A stretch of 64,000 nt of DNA from Algibacter sp. L3A6 (GTDB lineage: Bacteria; Bacteroidota; Bacteroidia; Flavobacteriales; Flavobacteriaceae). The first letter of the stretch is position 1; every line of letters starts with the position of its first letter. Positions 59,092 through 64,000 of this stretch are shown here, one piece after another. Location of the stretch: positions 3,284,501-3,348,500 of the forward strand of contig NZ_CP047030.1 of the NCBI RefSeq assembly GCF_009796825.1, written 5' to 3'. The position numbers were made by a program, and so were the translations under genes. The notes beneath the pieces were generated by a model. The model made no database searches, had not been told where the DNA came from, and saw only the letters and a list, made by a program, of their open reading frames with translations.

Positions 59092-59108
59092 TTGCTCAAT
59101 AAAGTAAT

Positions 59109-60251
59109 ATGAAACCAGTATATTTTGATAATGCCGCAACAACAGAATTGAGACATGAAGTTATTGATGTTATGGCGCAAGTTTTGAAAGCAAACTTCGG
59201 AAACCCATCGTCTTCACACAGTTTCGGGAGGTCTTCAAAATCTTTAATCGAAAAATCTAGAAAGGCCATAGCGAGTTGTTTAAATGTTTCGGCTAGTGAA
59301 ATTATTTTTACATCGGGTGGCACAGAGGCTGATAATTTAATTTTGAATAGTGCCGTTCGCGATTTAGGCGTTAAGCATATTATAACCACAAAAATTGAAC
59401 ATCATGCCGTTTTACATACAGTAGAAGCTTTACAGGAAAGCCATAACATTGATGTCAGTTTTGTTAATTTGGACAGCAAAGGGAATTTGGATTTTAATCA
59501 TTTGGAATCCTTATTACAAACAGAAACCAAAACATTGGTGAGCTTAATGCACATTAATAATGAAATTGGCAACATTACCGATATTAAGCATGTTTCTAAT
59601 TTATGTAAAGCTAATAATGCACTTTTCCATAGTGATGCCGTACAATCTGTAGGGCACTATAATTTAGATTTACAAGATATTCAAGTTGATTTTATAGCTG
59701 CAGCAGGTCATAAATTCCATGGCCCAAAAGGTGTTGGTTTTGCTTTTATCAGAAAAAATATAGGATACCTTAAACCTTTAATTTTTGGAGGAGAGCAAGA
59801 ACGCGGACTTCGAGCAGGTACAGAGAGTGTGCATAATATTGCTGGTTTAGAGGCGGCTCTAAAATTATGTCACGAACGTGCAGAAGAAGAGCATGAATAT
59901 ATTAATGGCCTGAAATTATATTTTATAAATGAAATTAAGGCGGCTTTACCGGGTGTTACCTTTAATGGAGAGTCAGAGAATTTAGAAAAAAGCACCTATA
60001 CCTTAATTAATGTTTGCTTGCCAATTCCGGCAAATAAATCTGCTATGTTGCTCTTTCAATTAGATTTAAAAGGTATTGCTTGTTCTAAAGGGAGTGCGTG
60101 TCAAAGTGGAAGTAATAAAAAATCGCATGTTTTATCCGAAATATTATCAGGTGACGATTTAGAAAAACCATCTTTAAGGTTCTCGTTTAGTATTTTTAAT
60201 ACAAAAGAGGAGGTTGACTATGTGATTTCTATTTTGAAGGAATTCGCTTAA
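59109..60251 (+). CDS. Cysteine desulfurase (NifS/IscS type)
   Basis: 380 residues, aminotransferase class V fold. It removes sulfur from cysteine via PLP. Features: YFDNAATTELRHEVIDVM, FGNPSSSHSFGRSSKSLIEK, IIFTSGGTEADNLIL, PLP Lys202 in AAGHKFHGPKGVGF and the active Cys331 in ACSKGSACQSGS. The mobile loop of IscS is kept, whereas SufS-type insertions are absent. No iron-sulfur scaffold gene is adjacent, so its sulfur acceptor (tRNA thiolation or cluster assembly) is uncertain. Single gene. Confidence 0.93.
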   Translation: MKPVYFDNAATTELRHEVIDVMAQVLKANFGNPSSSHSFGRSSKSLIEKSRKAIASCLNVSASEIIFTSGGTEADNLILNSAVRDLGVKHIITTKIEHHAVLHTVEALQESHNIDVSFVNLDSKGNLDFNHLESLLQTETKTLVSLMHINNEIGNITDIKHVSNLCKANNALFHSDAVQSVGHYNLDLQDIQVDFIAAAGHKFHGPKGVGFAFIRKNIGYLKPLIFGGEQERGLRAGTESVHNIAGLEAALKLCHERAEEEHEYINGLKLYFINEIKAALPGVTFNGESENLEKSTYTLINVCLPIPANKSAMLLFQLDLKGIACSKGSACQSGSNKKSHVLSEILSGDDLEKPSLRFSFSIFNTKEEVDYVISILKEFA

Positions 60252-60393
60252 TAATAATGTGGTTTTAAAGAATAAAATCGTTGAAACGATTGTTTTTAAC
60301 GTTTAAATGTATTTTTGTAGTGTTTAACTGATTTTTTATGCTTAACTTTGCGCTTTATTTATTATATTTAGAGTAACTTAAAGCTAAGCGAAC

Positions 60394-61893
60394 ATGAAAA
60401 ACACTACTATTTTTATCGGATTATTATTTTTAGTTCTTTTTCAGATACCAACACATGCACAAGTAGGTATAGGAACAACTACTCCTGATGCTTCTTCAAT
60501 TCTAGATATAGAATCTACAACTCAAGGAATTTTAACACCAAGAATGACAACTGCACAGCGAATTGCTATTGCTTCTCCTGCAGAAGGTTTAATGGTTTTT
60601 GATATCGATGAAGGTTCTTTTTTCTATTTTGACGGAACAGTTTGGGTTGAGTTAGAAGGATCAGTAACTAGAGATAATTATAAATTGGTGAAATCTGCAG
60701 CCGATTTGGCCGATGAGCTTGCTGCGGGTGGTGGAGCTGAATACTTATTAACTACCGACTTTATGTATGAAATTAATGGTACAATAACTTTGGCTGCTCC
60801 AATTAATTTAAATGGTGCTTATTTAATTGGAGAGGATACAAACGAAGATATTCTAATGCGAGCTGGAGGTACTATTTTTGAAGGTGATACTGGCGGTTCT
60901 ATTAGAGGGCTTACTTTAGTTGCCTCTGGACCTGGAGCAGCAGTATTTAATCTGACGGGTAGTACTGGAACAGAGCGTTTTGTGTTTCGAGATAGTGTTG
61001 TAGCGAACTCAACTTCGGTTGGTACTATTTCCTCATTTGGACTTGTGTTTGTTAGTATTGTTCAATATGTAACCAATGCGGCGGGAATTACATATTCTGA
61101 TATAGATCAATTACTTTTAAATTCTGAAGGGTGGGCTAGTGATAATGGCGGTATTTATCAAACGTTTACAGGTGAATTTGATATAATACTTAAGCAAGGT
61201 GGTTTTAGTAAAGTAATAGGCGCAACAGCAGCTATTGATGTAACTGGAGTATCTAGTTTAACTAGTGGAAATATAAGTAAGGTTAATTTTTATGGCGGAG
61301 GCAATTATGTTAATGGGTCTTCTCCTTATGTTGGGTATGATTTTTCTAACAAATGGGATGTGAATACACCAGGATTACCTGTTGAAACCGACGGGGTAGC
61401 GTCTGGTAACTTTTTTTACGATGGTGCTTTAACTAGTGGGTTTGCCCAAACTATATCGGGTTTAACGGCTGTTGAGGTTCAAGGTGCTGGAACTTTTACA
61501 TCTAATGAATTATTTAGGTTTGTAAATCCAGTTGGAGTAACGGAAGATGAAGATAATGAATTGATTTATGATGGAGTGAAGCCAAGAAATTTTCAAGTTA
61601 ATGCGTCTTTATCTGTTAGAGTAAATGTAAGTAATGGTGGTGCTAGCGGCGGCGGCGGCGGCGGCACCATTTCTTCTGCATTTTATGCCTTTATGATAGC
61701 AAAAAATGGTACTGTACTTATTGAATCTAGCGCAATTATATATGTATTAGATGCCGTCCAAATTCAAAATGTTGCGTTAAGTTCAAATGTGAGTTTAAAT
61801 ACGGGTGATTCGATAGCTATATATGTTCAAAAATTAACAGGTACCGGATCGGATACTTTAGCAGTGTTTTCAGAGAATTTAAGTATAAAATAA
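60394..61893 (+). CDS. Exported VGIGTTTP-type surface protein
   Basis: 499 residues. Signal peptide FIGLLFLVLFQIPTHAQ, then the common flavobacterial surface motif VGIGTTTPDASSILDIESTT and ILTPRMTTAQRIAI, GLMVFDIDEGSFFYFDGTVW. The remaining part has beta-helix-like repeats (TINLxG, GGxIxG), similar to tail-fibre or adhesin stalks, and a six-Gly run (residues 419-424) encoded by (GGC)6. No sorting domain or anchor is seen at the C-terminus. Function unknown. It ends 8 bases from the convergent TonB receptor gene. Confidence 0.8.
   Translation: MKNTTIFIGLLFLVLFQIPTHAQVGIGTTTPDASSILDIESTTQGILTPRMTTAQRIAIASPAEGLMVFDIDEGSFFYFDGTVWVELEGSVTRDNYKLVKSAADLADELAAGGGAEYLLTTDFMYEINGTITLAAPINLNGAYLIGEDTNEDILMRAGGTIFEGDTGGSIRGLTLVASGPGAAVFNLTGSTGTERFVFRDSVVANSTSVGTISSFGLVFVSIVQYVTNAAGITYSDIDQLLLNSEGWASDNGGIYQTFTGEFDIILKQGGFSKVIGATAAIDVTGVSSLTSGNISKVNFYGGGNYVNGSSPYVGYDFSNKWDVNTPGLPVETDGVASGNFFYDGALTSGFAQTISGLTAVEVQGAGTFTSNELFRFVNPVGVTEDEDNELIYDGVKPRNFQVNASLSVRVNVSNGGASGGGGGGTISSAFYAFMIAKNGTVLIESSAIIYVLDAVQIQNVALSSNVSLNTGDSIAIYVQKLTGTGSDTLAVFSENLSIK
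61648..61665 (+). repeat. (GGC)6 trinucleotide tract in the VGIGTTTP protein gene
   Basis: Six GGC codons in a row, coding Gly419-Gly424. Such a GC-only run is unusual in this AT-rich DNA; changes in repeat number stay in frame. Confidence 0.9.
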
Positions 61894-61901
61894 TAGTTTA
61901 C

Positions 61902-64000
61902 TTAAAATCTCATACTAGTCTTCACATTAAAAACACGCGGTGTTAAGTAATTAGGAATCGCATATTGGCGCTTGCTATATACATCGCGAACCCAAGTGTT
62001 TGTTATTGAGTTTTGAGCATCAAACATGTTATAGATTTCAAACCCAAAAGACAAGGCTTTAAAAGGCTTTCTCCAGCCACGATCAAATTGCTTTTTATCA
62101 TCGACTACCACAAATTGTAATCCTAAATCGGCGCGTTTGTAATCTGGTAATCTGTTTTGATAATCGTAAGGATCGGCATAACTTGGCGATCCACCAGGCA
62201 AGCCCGTATTGTAAACAAGGTTTAAATACACTTTCATGTTTGGTACATTGGGTACATAATCTTGAAATAAGGCAGCAAACTTTAAACGCTGATCTGTTGG
62301 TCTGGCAATGTAACCGCGATTATCTATATTTTCCTCATTTTTTAAGTATCCAAAACTAAACCAAGATTCGGTTCCGGGAACAAACTCTCCGTTTAAGCGC
62401 ATATCTAAACCGTATGCATAAGCTTCAGCATTATTATTGGCTGCATAACGAATACGTACGTTTTCTAAAGTGTACGGGTTAACATCGGTAATGCCTTTAT
62501 AATAAAGTTCGGTAGTTAATTTAAAGGGACGTTCCCACATTTTAAAACTATAATCGTTACCTAATACAATATGAAGCGATTTTTGAGCTTTAACATCAGG
62601 CTGAATTGTTCCTGAAGCATCACGCAATTCGCGATAGAAAGGTGGCTGATAATATAAACCTGTAGCTACTCTAAATAGCATATCTTTTTCCCAATTAGGT
62701 TTTATGGTGAATTGTGCACGCGGACTAAATACGATTTGATTGCCTCCAGATATTCCATCTCCCGAAACGGACCAACTATGTATGCGGCCTCCGGCATTGT
62801 ACCAAACATCGCTATTGCCTAGAGTAGAGCGTTTACTCCACTGCACATAGGCTTGCAGTCTATTAATCTGTGTGCTATTTGTAGCTCTAATATTTTGATA
62901 AGGTTCTAGCGGACCGCTAAATGGAGTATAAGGTTGCTCGTTTGTTACCGTTTTTGGAGGCCTAATAGAGAATCCTGCCGAGTCTATGGTTTCCCATTCT
63001 ACTAAGCGGTCTCTAATATCTTCATGAGTGTATTTTATAGACCATTCAATACGGTTATCGTCAATTCTTAAATCGCCTTTATGTTCAATATTTGTAATTA
63101 AGGCGTCAAGATCGTTTCGGCCATGATTTAATTGGCTCCCAACACCTTCGCTAAATTCTACTTCTCCTAAATTCTCGTCACCAATATTACTATTAACTTC
63201 TCCTAATCTATATTGTGCTAAAATATCAAAATACTCTTCTTCTGTAGTATGATAAGTTGAGGCTATTAGCTTTAAAGTTAAATCGTCGTTTGCAAAATAG
63301 GTTCCTTTAAAAGCTCCAAAATAGGTTTGATATTCATCTTTTTCTTGACCTTCATAAAACACTAAAAGCGCAATAGGATCGGCAAGTGTTCCAAAATTGG
63401 TTTGTCGGCTTTGCGGTTCAAAATTATATTTATTGATAGAGGCGTTTCCTAAAAAACTCAAATGAAATTTATCGGTAAATTTATAAGTCAAAAATGCTTG
63501 AGCATCTGCAAAGGTTGGTTTAACATTAGTTTCGGTTTCCTTAGCATCAACTAGCAAACTATTGTCGCGATAACGTAAACCTATAATGCTTGTAAATTTA
63601 GAATCTTTACTAATATTTTCTACGGAAAGACTTCCGCCAAGTAAACTCAAATCGGCATTAACTTCAAACTGGTAAGGTGTTTTATAGGTAATATCTAAAA
63701 CTGAAGATAATTTATCCCCATATTTAGCTTGAAATCCACCTGCTGAAAAATCAACATTTTGCACCAAATTAGAGTTTACAAAACTTAGACCTTCTTGTTG
63801 GCCGGAACGAATTAAAAACGGACGATACACTTCTATATCATTCACGTAAACCAAATTCTCATCGTAGTTTCCTCCACGTACAGCGTATTGCGTACTTAAT
63901 TCGTTATTGTTACTAACGCCTGGCAAGGTCATTAATAGGTTTTCTACACCGGCATTAGCTCCAGGTATTTTTCTAATAGTTTCTGGTTTTATGGTAATTA
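61902..64000 (-). CDS. TonB-dependent receptor, N-terminus beyond window edge
   Basis: The minus-strand frame is still open at base 64000 and ends at 61902, giving the last 699 residues of an outer-membrane receptor. Upstream of the internal Met at 63932, the frame reads KIPGANAGVENLL then MTLPGVSNNNELSTQYAVRG, the plug-domain hallmark of TonB receptors, with a YVNDIEVYRPF loop after it. The barrel contains strands such as FHLSFLGNASINKYNF, DVWYNAGGRIHSWSVSG and TTELYYKGITDVNPYTLENV, ending at a C-terminal Phe (SMRF). Substrate not deducible. No SusD-like gene is visible on this side. Confidence 0.93.
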   Translation of the reverse strand, partial: ITIKPETIRKIPGANAGVENLLMTLPGVSNNNELSTQYAVRGGNYDENLVYVNDIEVYRPFLIRSGQQEGLSFVNSNLVQNVDFSAGGFQAKYGDKLSSVLDITYKTPYQFEVNADLSLLGGSLSVENISKDSKFTSIIGLRYRDNSLLVDAKETETNVKPTFADAQAFLTYKFTDKFHLSFLGNASINKYNFEPQSRQTNFGTLADPIALLVFYEGQEKDEYQTYFGAFKGTYFANDDLTLKLIASTYHTTEEEYFDILAQYRLGEVNSNIGDENLGEVEFSEGVGSQLNHGRNDLDALITNIEHKGDLRIDDNRIEWSIKYTHEDIRDRLVEWETIDSAGFSIRPPKTVTNEQPYTPFSGPLEPYQNIRATNSTQINRLQAYVQWSKRSTLGNSDVWYNAGGRIHSWSVSGDGISGGNQIVFSPRAQFTIKPNWEKDMLFRVATGLYYQPPFYRELRDASGTIQPDVKAQKSLHIVLGNDYSFKMWERPFKLTTELYYKGITDVNPYTLENVRIRYAANNNAEAYAYGLDMRLNGEFVPGTESWFSFGYLKNEENIDNRGYIARPTDQRLKFAALFQDYVPNVPNMKVYLNLVYNTGLPGGSPSYADPYDYQNRLPDYKRADLGLQFVVVDDKKQFDRGWRKPFKALSFGFEIYNMFDAQNSITNTWVRDVYSKRQYAIPNYLTPRVFNVKTSMRF

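Noticed and set aside
1..64000. tRNA, rRNA, CRISPR, prophage or classical IS elements
   Set aside because: No cloverleaf with CCA-type features, no regularly spaced repeat arrays with unique spacers, and no transposase, integrase or phage structural genes were seen. The heptad arrays are too short and degenerate to be CRISPR.

Overview
The window looks like chromosomal DNA of a marine-type Flavobacteriaceae bacterium (Bacteroidota). Supporting signs are the AT-rich sequence, the weak or absent Shine-Dalgarno sites, and promoters of the Bacteroidota TTTG-N19-21-TAnnTTTG type (e.g. 29797-29826, 44546-44578, 58900-58930). Two proteins carry type IX secretion C-terminal sorting domains, and a TonB-dependent receptor, many lipoproteins and lipocalin-like small proteins are present. 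There are no rRNA, tRNA, CRISPR, phage or transposase genes.

Layout. 1-4.6 kb: end of an acyl-CoA carboxylase gene, a DoxX-FMN reductase-MarR operon, pirin, an MFS exporter and a small membrane protein. 4.7-7.0 kb: ettA and two related tiny membrane proteins. 7.3-18.2 kb: a same-strand run built around a coiled-coil protein, an AAA ATPase, a NUDIX hydrolase, two unrecognised soluble proteins and three further proteins, two of them in the membrane. This is the best candidate for an undescribed system, and it is interrupted by lipocalin-like genes, a structured repeat and a four-helix-bundle insertion. 18.3-28.6 kb: FKBP isomerase, GAF histidine kinase, TIGR02757 protein, a LamG-repeat secreted protein with an AraC-type regulator upstream, MFS and LolD. 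28.7-34.8 kb: folE, lpdA, an ECF sigma factor with a tiny partner gene, an MscS channel and serine dehydratase. 35-44.4 kb: dnaK, a lipoprotein, an rRNA methyltransferase, nitronate monooxygenase, an aldo/keto reductase, a repeat-rich intergenic stretch and uvrA. 44.5-64 kb: a second ECF sigma factor plus tiny gene, a CrtA-like pair, a frameshifted lipoprotein gene followed upstream by two more envelope genes and rlmD, an MscS-like channel, ornithine aminotransferase with a structured leader, CCC-motif and DUF2752 proteins, a secreted sorting-domain protein, Smr protein, a calcium-binding repeat lipoprotein, cysteine desulfurase, a VGIGT-type surface protein and a truncated TonB receptor.

The most unusual non-coding content is a dispersed repeat of about 85-130 bp with five copies (8698, 19631, 34919, 41285, 41556). 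Its closing stem exists in two versions, GCGTT/AACGC and GCGCA/TGCGC, so the pairing is kept while the sequence changes. A second theme is heptad arrays (ACTGNNN and its complement) that face each other around a four-helix-bundle gene inserted just before the AAA gene start, and that recur without a gene at 41431-41538.

Three single-base homopolymer frameshifts (near 10712, 47341 and 47590) could be sequencing errors or real decay. All assignments come from reading motifs. No database search was run, and family numbers given from memory are marked as such.
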